From the NCBI GenBank assembly GCA_000715605.1, contig KL568531.1, forward strand, positions 38,575 through 52,321: a DNA stretch of 13,747 nucleotides, given 5' to 3'. Every line of letters begins with the position of its first letter. Position 1 is the first letter of the stretch. This DNA comes from Streptomyces speibonae (GTDB taxonomy: Bacteria; Actinomycetota; Actinomycetes; Streptomycetales; Streptomycetaceae). Below the pieces are notes generated by a model. The model was not told where the DNA came from, did not search any database, and saw nothing but the letters and a program-made list of their open reading frames with translations. Below, piece after piece: positions 7,640 through 13,518 of this stretch. The position numbers were made by a program, and so were the translations under genes.

Positions 7640-8113
7640 TTAGCAGCCGTATCGCTTGATCTCGCGCTTCTCGCGCAAGTGGCCGTCGCTCGTCTCCCAG
7701 TTACTAATTCTGCCGCAGATTGCATCTCTGATACGGTCGCCCTGCCAGCCGACTACGGCGTCAGCATAAAGATTGAGCGCCTCGGGTACGTCACATTCGG
7801 CCGCGCCGTGTTCCCACACGCCCACGATCCGCTTGCCCATTTTCTGCGCGTACTCGATCTCCCAGTTAACCCACTTGCTGGTTCGTGTATCTTTGGAGAT
7901 GAGAACGATCACTGTGCCAGCCCAGCGAATGCGCGGGGCCAGAATCTCCCCCTTGATGTATGATTCGCTTGTCGCGTTATTGGGCCGCGTGCTGTTGATC
8001 GAAGAGTCACGCACGTCGAATCCGCTCTTTCTGAGCAGGGACTTCATGGCTGGAAGATCATTGTCGTCCTCGTGGATGTGGCTGATGAATACTCTACTTG
8101 ATGTGTCAGCCAT
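7640..8113 (-). CDS. ThsB-type TIR-like domain protein
   Basis: 157 residues from the ATG at 8113-8111, chosen because GGGGGGCAGGGA lies just upstream; an ATG at 8137 is an alternative. The protein is essentially one domain: 'VFISHIHEDD' (8-17) is the first strand and BB-loop side, 'TVIVLISKDTRTSKWVNWEI' (67-86) matches the DUF1863/ThsB TIR-like core, and Glu85 of 'NWEIE' lies where the catalytic glutamate is expected. 'KRIVGVWEHG' is the next strand. In Thoeris defence, ThsB-type TIR proteins sense phage and turn NAD into a cyclic-ADP-ribose-type signal for an effector. Here no ThsA is present; the neighbours are an Nmad2 protein (16 bases downstream) and a membrane protein (165 bases upstream). 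Enzyme activity is probable but inferred. Confidence 0.85.
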   Translation of the reverse strand: MADTSSRVFISHIHEDDNDLPAMKSLLRKSGFDVRDSSINSTRPNNATSESYIKGEILAPRIRWAGTVIVLISKDTRTSKWVNWEIEYAQKMGKRIVGVWEHGAAECDVPEALNLYADAVVGWQGDRIRDAICGRISNWETSDGHLREKREIKRYGC

Positions 8114-8278
8114 GATTCCCTGCCCCCCTTTGTTCATCGCCTAGACCTGACTCTTCGTCCCGATGCTGCCAAGACTGAGCCTAGGGAAGCCCTCCTGCCG
8201 TCAGAGAATATCACCTTATCTGCTGGCGCAATGGTCGGTCTCCGGCCGAGTTCTGGCGCCTGAATCGTCGGAGGCTCA

Positions 8279-8950
8279 TCAAGCCTCAGGTTCAGGGCCC
8301 AGCATGATTTCGGGGTTTTGGACCCCGGCGAGCTTGGCGAAAGCCAAGACATACTCTCTCGTGTTCGCTTGTACCTGGCGCAGTTCTCTGCGGCATTCGG
8401 CTGCGCGTGGCCAAGCTGACTCCGGCAGATTGGGCTCGGCGCTTTCAAACTCGCGCAGAATCGGATGCCATTTGGAGAGAAATGGTCTAATCTCGCGATT
8501 GAGTAGAGTGACTGCCAAACTTTCGACAGTGAGGCCATCCTTGGTGGTCGATGGGCGGCTTGCTTTGAGGATATCGCGAGTGGTGGCGAATAGTCCGTAG
8601 AGGGAAGTCAGTGCTTCCCGTATCAATCCTTCATCTTCGCCAAGTCGTTGAGTGGAGGTTCTGGTGACTGATTCGATAAAAAGTTGCCAGGAGACTTGCT
8701 GGGCGTCATTGTTGACTACGAAGGTGAGTTCGCTCAATTGAGGAACAGTAATCCGAACTTCGGTCAGCCTCGCCGTCCTCTTGTATATGTCTATTCCCAG
8801 AGCTACGAGTACCCCTGCGGCAGCCCCACCTATGGCGAAGGCATAACTGCTGTTGACTTGACTAAGGCCGTATAGGGCTATTCCCGCTCCGCAGCCTGCC
8901 AATGCGGACACGATGACACGCAGGGCACGACTGTTGGAAATCGAGATCAT
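8279..8950 (-). CDS. Two-helix membrane protein of unknown function, likely part of the TIR/Nmad2 cassette
   Basis: 223 residues from the ATG at 8950-8948, preceded by GGAGAGG. I do not recognise a named family. Two hydrophobic segments, about 10-29 and 35-56, form a tight hairpin; the remaining 165 residues should be cytoplasmic and mainly helical. Notable blocks are 'LIREALTSLYGLFATTRDIL' (109-128) and 'LLNREIRPFLSKWHPILREF' (149-168), the second with a strongly patterned R-P-F-x-x-x-W-H-P motif that looks conserved rather than random. A membrane anchor plus soluble domain beside a TIR enzyme recalls effectors of cyclic-nucleotide or Thoeris-like defence, where a signal triggers membrane damage. 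That is inference. It is transcribed in the same direction as the TIR gene, and the 165-base gap leaves room for a second promoter. Confidence 0.75.
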   Translation of the reverse strand: MISISNSRALRVIVSALAGCGAGIALYGLSQVNSSYAFAIGGAAAGVLVALGIDIYKRTARLTEVRITVPQLSELTFVVNNDAQQVSWQLFIESVTRTSTQRLGEDEGLIREALTSLYGLFATTRDILKASRPSTTKDGLTVESLAVTLLNREIRPFLSKWHPILREFESAEPNLPESAWPRAAECRRELRQVQANTREYVLAFAKLAGVQNPEIMLGPEPEA

Positions 8951-9544
8951 CGCCTCTCCGTTGGGTCCAACGCGCACATAGTCGGCACACTCCTCGTGTG
9001 GCTTCTCTGATGGGATGCGTTACATGGGGGCTCGTCCCGGAGGACGACTGTCTGCCCCATCGATGTGATCAAACGTCGCCGTTCATCTTTGCAATGTAGG
9101 TGGCGTCACGCCAGGGCGACGGGGCCTGAGATCTCCTGACGGTGTGCCCCGTTGTCGGGAGCTGTGAAGCGCCGGACGGGTCTGGCAAACCTGGACCCCA
9201 GGCTGCTGAACATGAAGAGCGACAAGTCCATCGGAACGATCCCATCGGCGGACCCAACTGAGCATGGCGGCATCGGTGCGAGCCGTGTGATTGCGGCTGG
9301 TCGCCAGCGGTTCCGCGTCGCAGCCATGGTCAGGGCCCTCACCGCGTAAGGATGACGGCTGTGCCGGCCATCCGGAGCTGCGGTGGCAGGCAGCACGTCG
9401 AGAACATGAAGTCTCGGATGCTCCGGCTCAGCGAGTGGGCGGTGGAGGTGAGCGGCGCCAGAGACAACCGCATCCTGTGCGATCCTGGTGGGCCTCCTCG
9501 GCCTGGTGTGTGCTCGTCCTTCTCCCGGTTGGCCAAGTGCGGGA

Positions 9545-9560
9545 CCCGGGGTGCCCCGGG
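9545..9560. repeat. Perfect inverted repeat CCCGGGG-TG-CCCCGGG
   Basis: Seven-base arms separated by two bases. It could form a very stable hairpin or bind a dimeric protein. It lies 63 bases beyond the stop of the winged-helix gene, in otherwise unassigned sequence. Without a T-run it is not a typical terminator, although actinomycete terminators often lack one. Confidence 0.4.
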
Positions 9561-9599
9561 CCAACGACATGGCACGAGAAGCGTGTGGCTTTGGAGGCG

Positions 9600-9614
9600 A
9601 GCGATGACATCGCT
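9600..9614 (-). terminator. Possible terminator hairpin after the winged-helix gene
   Basis: AGCGAT-GAC-ATCGCT is a perfect six-base inverted repeat that starts nine bases past the stop codon of the minus-strand regulator. On the minus strand no T-run follows. The position fits a weak terminator, but the stem is short. Confidence 0.3.
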
Positions 9615-9622
9615 AACAAGGA

Positions 9623-9961
9623 TCAATGACCGGAGAGTGGGATCGCGCTGTGGAGCAGCCGACATGTGTTGACGAGCATGTCCCACAGGCCGTCGTCACG
9701 GCGGACCTCGTGGAAATAGGCCCCGCGCAGCCGTTCCTGTGGTTGCGGCTCCAGGAGACCGGCATCCACTAGGCGTTTGACGATGGGGCGGACAAGGCTG
9801 TCGGTCAGACCTGTGCGCGAGGCGACCATGCGCACAGTGATAGGCGTGTCACCGGTGGCGGACGTGAGGTCGACGACCGCGACTACCACCTCAGCCATAT
9901 AGCGGTTCCCGAACAGCGCTGATGAGCGTCTGCGCAACGCTTCCCGGGTCTCTCCGTCCAT
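9623..9961 (-). CDS. Small winged helix-turn-helix transcriptional regulator
   Basis: 112 residues from the ATG at 9961-9959 ('MDGETREALRRR'). The frame stays open farther upstream, but that extension runs antisense through the next gene and reads as shadow sequence. The pattern 'ITVRMVASRTGLTDSLVRPI' (41-60), then 'VKRLVDAGLLEPQP' (61-74), is a helix-turn-helix followed by a wing ('RLRGAYFHEV', 78-87), as in MarR/ArsR-like proteins. No ligand domain is seen. The gene diverges from the nucleotide-modification operon across about 60 bases and probably represses or activates that operon and itself. No clear ribosome binding site precedes the ATG, so the transcript may be leaderless. Confidence 0.75.
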   Translation of the reverse strand: MDGETREALRRRSSALFGNRYMAEVVVAVVDLTSATGDTPITVRMVASRTGLTDSLVRPIVKRLVDAGLLEPQPQERLRGAYFHEVRRDDGLWDMLVNTCRLLHSAIPLSGH

Positions 9962-10021
9962 GCGTATAGTGTGGCCCGTTACATGAATCGCGTCACGCTG
10001 GGATGCGAGAGACATTCTGCG
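9962..10021. promoter_or_regulatory. Divergent promoter region of the regulator and the HMUDK operon
   Basis: Only about 60 bases separate the two divergent starts. TATAGT at 9964-9969 could serve as a -10 box for the plus-strand operon, while the same AT-rich centre (ACTATA on the minus strand) lies next to the regulator's ATG. Overlapping promoters would let one bound regulator control both directions. No convincing -35 hexamer was seen. The role is inferred from layout. Confidence 0.4.
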
Positions 10022-11092
10022 ATGGGTACTGCGATGGCTTCTGGCGCCACCCTCGACGGACTCCAGGGCGAGCTGGACCTGGTACTGCCCGCGGAACGTG
10101 TGGCGCCGCGGGACGAGCGGCCCGCACCGCCCCCCATCCGGGTCGCCGGACGTCTGCTCCATCCGACACCCGTGTTCGACACATACTGGCGGTTCGCAGC
10201 GCGTCGACACGCGGTCTATCAGGCGCGGCTTGAGGGTAGACCCGGTCCCTGGACTGATGATCCAATCCTGTTGCGCTACCGGTTCACGAATTGCTACCGG
10301 GCTGCGGATCGAGTCAGCCAGTTCCTCATTCGCCACGTCTCCTACACCGGAGCACAGGATGTGCCGGAAGTGGTGTTTCGGACCCTGCTCTTCAAGATGT
10401 TCAACCGGGTCTCAACTTGGCAGCTGTTGAGCGGGGAAGTCGGGGAGATCCGTTGGAAGGACTTCAGTCGAAGCACATACGACGATGTGCTGACCCGTGC
10501 CTTTGCTGAAGGTCGCAAGCTGTACTCGGCTGCCTACGTGATTCCTCCGCCGCGGCTTGGTGCGAGCCGGAAGCACAGCAATCATCTGCGGCTGCTCGAG
10601 CTGATGATGACCACGGATGTGGGGGGCCGCATCGCCCGCGGTGGGTCGTTGCGTGCTGCCTTCGAGGTGTTGCGGTCGTACCCTGCGATGGGTGACTTCC
10701 TCGCCTATCAGTTCGCCATCGACCTGAACTACTCCGCGGTTTTCGACTTCGACGAGATGGAGTTCGTCGTGGCCGGCCCAGGAGCACGCGATGGCATCCG
10801 CAAGTGTTTCGGCCGCTCTGCCGACGGCATCGAAGCAGACGTCATCCGTTACATGTCTGACCATCAGCAGGAGCACTTCGCCCGCTTGGACCTTTCGTTC
10901 ACCGGTCTGGCTGGCCGCCCACTGCAGCTCATCGACTGTCAGAACTTGTTCTGCGAGGTCGACAAGTACGCCCGCGTAGCCCACCCTGAGGTAGCCGGAC
11001 ACAGTGGCCGCAGCCGGATTAAGCAACTGTTCCAGCCGGTGCCCGAACCGGTCGGTGCCTGGTTCCCGCCGAAGTGGAACCTGTCGGCCTGA
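10022..11092 (+). CDS. HMUDK_hel / alpha-glutamyl-putrescinyl-thymine pyrophosphorylase family protein
   Basis: 356 residues from ATG 10022; in-frame starts at 9971, 9983 and 10034 are also possible, and GAGAG about ten bases upstream weakly favours 10022. The protein matches the helical domain of 5-hydroxymethyl-dU DNA kinases, also called alpha-glutamyl/putrescinyl-thymine pyrophosphorylases: 'FDTYWRFAARRHAVYQARL' (52-70), 'RYRFTNCYRAADRVSQFLI' (85-103), 'LLFKMFNRVSTWQLL' (122-136), 'MGDFLAYQFAIDLNYS' (223-238) and 'CQNLFCEVDKYAR' (306-318). In phages, members phosphorylate 5-hydroxymethyluracil in DNA so that it can be replaced by amines or amino acids. Here the gene heads an operon with a TMK-like kinase, a carrier protein and a TS-like enzyme, so a related step on a free nucleotide or on DNA is likely. 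Substrate is unknown. Confidence 0.82.
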   Translation: MGTAMASGATLDGLQGELDLVLPAERVAPRDERPAPPPIRVAGRLLHPTPVFDTYWRFAARRHAVYQARLEGRPGPWTDDPILLRYRFTNCYRAADRVSQFLIRHVSYTGAQDVPEVVFRTLLFKMFNRVSTWQLLSGEVGEIRWKDFSRSTYDDVLTRAFAEGRKLYSAAYVIPPPRLGASRKHSNHLRLLELMMTTDVGGRIARGGSLRAAFEVLRSYPAMGDFLAYQFAIDLNYSAVFDFDEMEFVVAGPGARDGIRKCFGRSADGIEADVIRYMSDHQQEHFARLDLSFTGLAGRPLQLIDCQNLFCEVDKYARVAHPEVAGHSGRSRIKQLFQPVPEPVGAWFPPKWNLSA

Positions 11093-11110
11093 CGCACCCG
11101 GAGGCGGACC

Positions 11111-11725
11111 TTGGTCACAGTCCCACCGAATCCTATGCGTCTTGTCCCTGGGACCCTGGTGGTCCTGGAAGGCCTGGACCGCAGCGGCAAGAGCACGCAG
11201 AGCGCCGCCCTGGCCCGCCTTACGTGGGCTGATCCTGCACCGCTGTTCATGCACCTGCCCTCCGGACGCAGCCGCTTCACAGAGGGTGTCTACCGACTGA
11301 CCGAGCAGGCTCCAATCTCCTCTCCGCTGGCACGCCAACTGATGCACCTGGCTTGTCACGCCGAGAACATCGACGCCGTGAGCGAGGCGCGGGCCTGCGG
11401 AGGGGTCGTCCTAGACCGCTGGTGGTGGTCGACCGTGGCGTACGGCTGGTACGGCGCACGACTAGCCGAGCAGGGCCTGGATAAGGACTCCTTCTTCGGC
11501 ATGATCGATCTTGTCTGGTCCCGCCAGCCGGCCGACGTTGTATTCCTCTTCACGACCCCCCACGAAACCGATGCCCTCAACCGCGAGCCGGTCCGTGCGG
11601 GCTACCGTCGTCTCGCAGCCGAGCACAGCACCACTACGGTGGAAGTCCCATCTGCGGACCCGGCTGCCACGACCGACTTCCTCCTCGCGGCTCTGCGAGA
11701 GCGCGGCCTTCTGACGCCCCTCTGA
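11111..11725 (+). CDS. Thymidylate-kinase-like P-loop nucleotide kinase
   Basis: 204 residues from a TTG at 11111 that has GGAGG at the right distance (11100-11104); an ATG at 11135 would remove eight residues. The P-loop is 'GLDRSGKST' (21-29), very close to that of thymidylate kinase, and the DR-type nucleotide-binding motif is 'LDRWWWST' (101-108, Asp102-Arg103). The region that forms the LID ('NREPVRAGYRRLA', 157-169) is shorter than in housekeeping Tmk, so the enzyme probably acts on an unusual monophosphate such as a C5-modified dUMP. It starts 18 bases after the pyrophosphorylase-like gene, in the same operon. It is unlikely to be the only Tmk of the host. The fold is certain; the substrate is inferred. 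Confidence 0.88.
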   Translation: MVTVPPNPMRLVPGTLVVLEGLDRSGKSTQSAALARLTWADPAPLFMHLPSGRSRFTEGVYRLTEQAPISSPLARQLMHLACHAENIDAVSEARACGGVVLDRWWWSTVAYGWYGARLAEQGLDKDSFFGMIDLVWSRQPADVVFLFTTPHETDALNREPVRAGYRRLAAEHSTTTVEVPSADPAATTDFLLAALRERGLLTPL

Positions 11726-11757
11726 TCCTTTCGCCTCCTCGCTGTCCAGGCACAAGG

Positions 11758-12243
11758 GTGGATGCTCCCTTGACAGCAATGTCGGAATATCCGACCCTCT
11801 ATGTCATGACAGAGAACATGCACAGTGCGTCAGGCGCACCGCTGTTCTTCCCCGCGCCTGCCCCAACGGCTGCACCGCAACTATCGGCGCCCGGGTGGGC
11901 TGCCGGCTGCGACCCGAGCCAAGGGCCGTCGGCTATCCGCCTGGACCGTGGAGCGCTGCAGGCTATGACCGAACCGGAGATGCAGCAGCAGGTCATGGAG
12001 ATGCTGATGTGTCTGCGCCGACAGAGCATGCAGGACATCGCGAACGGTCCCGCCCATGCGGACGGCACCCCGGAGATCGACAGCATGACCGCAGTGTGGG
12101 TGGTCTCAACCGTCGGCAGGGCCTTCGACCGGCCCCTCGTGCGGCTGTCGAACGTCCGGCGCGAGAGCCTGCGCAGCGTCGGCGGCGTGGCCGCGCTCAT
12201 CCGGCAGGCCATCCCCGCGCAACTGGTGATCGGTGCGGCATGA
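11758..12243 (+). CDS. Acyl-carrier-like (phosphopantetheine attachment) protein
   Basis: 161 residues from GTG 11758; ATG codons at 11779, 11806 and 11818 are alternatives, and codon use becomes typical only after about 11818, so the true start may be later. The C-terminal half is a carrier-protein fold: helix 1 'EPEMQQQVMEMLMCLRRQS' (72-90), the attachment motif 'EIDSMTAVWVV' (106-116) with Ser109, and a final helix 'VGGVAALIRQAI' (141-152). The usual DSL is DSM here. Residues 20-60 are rich in Pro and Ala and look disordered. A holo-ACP synthase lies two genes downstream, which supports modification of Ser109. The stop overlaps the next start (ATGA). Role: probably a thioester tether for an intermediate or acyl/aminoacyl donor used on a nucleotide. 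That is inference. Confidence 0.78.
   Translation: MDAPLTAMSEYPTLYVMTENMHSASGAPLFFPAPAPTAAPQLSAPGWAAGCDPSQGPSAIRLDRGALQAMTEPEMQQQVMEMLMCLRRQSMQDIANGPAHADGTPEIDSMTAVWVVSTVGRAFDRPLVRLSNVRRESLRSVGGVAALIRQAIPAQLVIGAA
11781..11795. promoter_or_regulatory. Inverted repeat GTCGGA-ATA-TCCGAC, possible operator
   Basis: Perfect six-base arms around a three-base spacer, located after the kinase gene and close to the uncertain start of the carrier-protein gene. TTGACA lies just upstream at 11770-11775, but no -10 box sits at a normal distance. If translation begins at 11806 or 11818 this palindrome is noncoding and could be an internal operator. If it begins at 11758 it is inside the coding sequence. 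Confidence 0.3.
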
Positions 12244-13127
12244 GCGACTACGTAGAGCCAGCCGACGACCTGGGCGAAGCGTGGCTGCGCACGCTGGAAC
12301 TCGTGCACGCCCGCGGCGGGCGGCGGGTCAACGTGCTCACGACGATTAGCGATCCCCTCGCCCCTGAGGACCCGGCCGTGCGAGCAGCGATCGACGCGCT
12401 GCTGGTGCCTGGTCCCCACAAGAGCGGAACGATCCACTCGGTGCAGACGGTCGCGAGCACCATCTTCCCCCAGGATCTCTACCAGGCTCCTCCTGTGGCA
12501 TGGGATCCGGCCCTGCCCGATGAGGAGAAGCAGCGCCTGGACGAAGCTGCTGATGACCTCTACGCGGCGTACGGCGGCATGCTCCCGCTGCTGTGTACCG
12601 CCGACGGCAACAGCCGCGGGACATACTTCGGCCGTATGGTCAGCTGGCCGGGGAAGGAAGCGGGTGGCTACAACCAACTGGCCGACCGCGTAAAGTACTT
12701 ACGCAACGAGCGCAGCGCGGGACGCCGGACGCACAACCTCTCCGACATAGCGGTTGGCGGTGAGGCGGAGCCGCCCGAGGAATCGCGTGAGGACCATCCT
12801 TCAGCCCTACACGATGCAGGGGTCCAAGTCTACGCTCCGACCGACCGACGTCAGCGTGGCTTTCCGTGCCTGGTGCACATAGACCTGACCCTGCTGGACG
12901 GTCGGCTGAGCATGCTTGCGGTCTACCGTCATCAGTACCTGGTCACGAAGGCGTACGGGAACCTTGTCGGCCTGGCGCGTCTGCTGGCGTTCCTGGCGCA
13001 ACAAACGGGTTTCGAGGTCGGCGAACTCGCCGTGCAGGCGACCATGGCGGACACCCAGCAAGGCGACTTCGGCGGACGCAAGGGGATCAAGGCCCTCATT
13101 GACTCTGCTCGCGGCAAGGGTGGCTAG
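12240..13127 (+). CDS. Divergent thymidylate-synthase-fold enzyme
   Basis: 295 residues from ATG 12240, which overlaps the carrier-protein stop. Similarity to ThyA-type thymidylate synthase and dNMP hydroxymethylases is clear: 'GTYFGRMVSWPGKEAGGYNQ' (127-146), a dimer-arginine pair in 'AGRRTHN' (Arg162-Arg163), the nucleophile in 'RGFPCLVHIDLTLLDGRLSM' (Cys210), Arg230, then Asn241 and 'LARLLAFLAQQTGFEVGEL' (245-263). Cys210, Arg230 and Asn241 keep exactly the spacing of E. coli Cys146, Arg166 and Asn177. Asp169 is replaced by Tyr233 and the His207/Tyr209 pair is not kept. About 28 extra residues lie between Arg163 and Cys210. It should form a covalent adduct at C6 of a pyrimidine nucleotide and add a one-carbon or other group at C5. 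Codon 154 (12699-12701) is TTA. Confidence 0.83.
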   Translation: MSDYVEPADDLGEAWLRTLELVHARGGRRVNVLTTISDPLAPEDPAVRAAIDALLVPGPHKSGTIHSVQTVASTIFPQDLYQAPPVAWDPALPDEEKQRLDEAADDLYAAYGGMLPLLCTADGNSRGTYFGRMVSWPGKEAGGYNQLADRVKYLRNERSAGRRTHNLSDIAVGGEAEPPEESREDHPSALHDAGVQVYAPTDRRQRGFPCLVHIDLTLLDGRLSMLAVYRHQYLVTKAYGNLVGLARLLAFLAQQTGFEVGELAVQATMADTQQGDFGGRKGIKALIDSARGKGG

Positions 13128-13128
13128 C

Positions 13129-13518
13129 ATGATCGGGATAGTGCTGCAGACCGGTGTCGACATGGTCGACGTGGAGCGGCTGGCCCGCATGGTCACCCTG
13201 TCGGGGGACGCTTTCCTCGAAAGTTCATGGACCCCCGCAGAGCGCTTGTACTGTGCCAACCGCCCTGAACGCTTGGCATCGCGGTGGGCCGCGAAAGAGG
13301 CAACGATGAAGGCGCTGGGGCAAGGAGTGGGTCAGATCAGTCCTCTAGAGGTCGAGGTAGAGGCCGCCGAGGGACAGATGCCCACCCTGTTGCTGAGCGG
13401 CAACGCTGCTGCCCGCGCACGTCAGCTTCACCTGGATACCTGGTCAGTATCACTTACGCACGAGGACCGTTGGGCCCTCGCATTCGTCGTCGGACTAGGA
13501 AATACAGGCCATGGATAA
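13129..13518 (+). CDS. Holo-ACP synthase (AcpS-type 4'-phosphopantetheinyl transferase)
   Basis: 129 residues from ATG 13129, one base after the preceding stop codon, with AAGGG upstream. Transfers phosphopantetheine from CoA to a serine of a carrier protein. Family motifs are present: 'TGVDMVDVERLARM' (8-21) with the metal-binding Asp11, 'ASRWAAKEATMKALGQG' (50-66) with Glu57 and Lys61, and the closing 'WSVSLTHEDRWALAFVV' (105-121) with its conserved His. The length is that of a trimeric AcpS. Because streptomycetes already have a housekeeping AcpS, this copy is probably dedicated to the carrier-like protein encoded two genes upstream. The 3' end overlaps the next gene by eight bases. Confidence 0.9.
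   Translation: MIGIVLQTGVDMVDVERLARMVTLSGDAFLESSWTPAERLYCANRPERLASRWAAKEATMKALGQGVGQISPLEVEVEAAEGQMPTLLLSGNAAARARQLHLDTWSVSLTHEDRWALAFVVGLGNTGHG

Larger units (their letters stand above)
8951..9622. other. 672-base stretch without a convincing gene
   Basis: The part next to 8950 is the upstream region of the membrane-protein gene and presumably holds its promoter. From about 9100 to 9600 several frames stay open on both strands, as is common at this GC, but none has a good ribosome binding site, consistent codon bias or a recognisable motif. The 10-mer GAACATGAAG occurs at about 9208 and 9411 in direct orientation, 200 bases apart. This could mark a worn duplication or the remains of a small element. 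Two short perfect inverted repeats near the right side are annotated separately. Confidence 0.4.

Noticed and set aside
7012..8113. Canonical Thoeris system
   Set aside because: The TIR-like gene fits, but there is no ThsA (SIR2-SLOG) or other known Thoeris effector beside it.
9106..9570. Minus-strand open frame of 154 codons
   Set aside because: Composition is irregular, no domain or ribosome binding site is visible, and other frames there are equally open.
9962..10336. Long N-terminal extension of the winged-helix regulator
   Set aside because: It runs antisense through the conserved HMUDK-like gene and has no family features. The ATG at 9961 fits the domain start.
11111..11725. Housekeeping thymidylate kinase
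   Set aside because: Short LID, unusual DR-motif surroundings and operon context argue for a specialised kinase.
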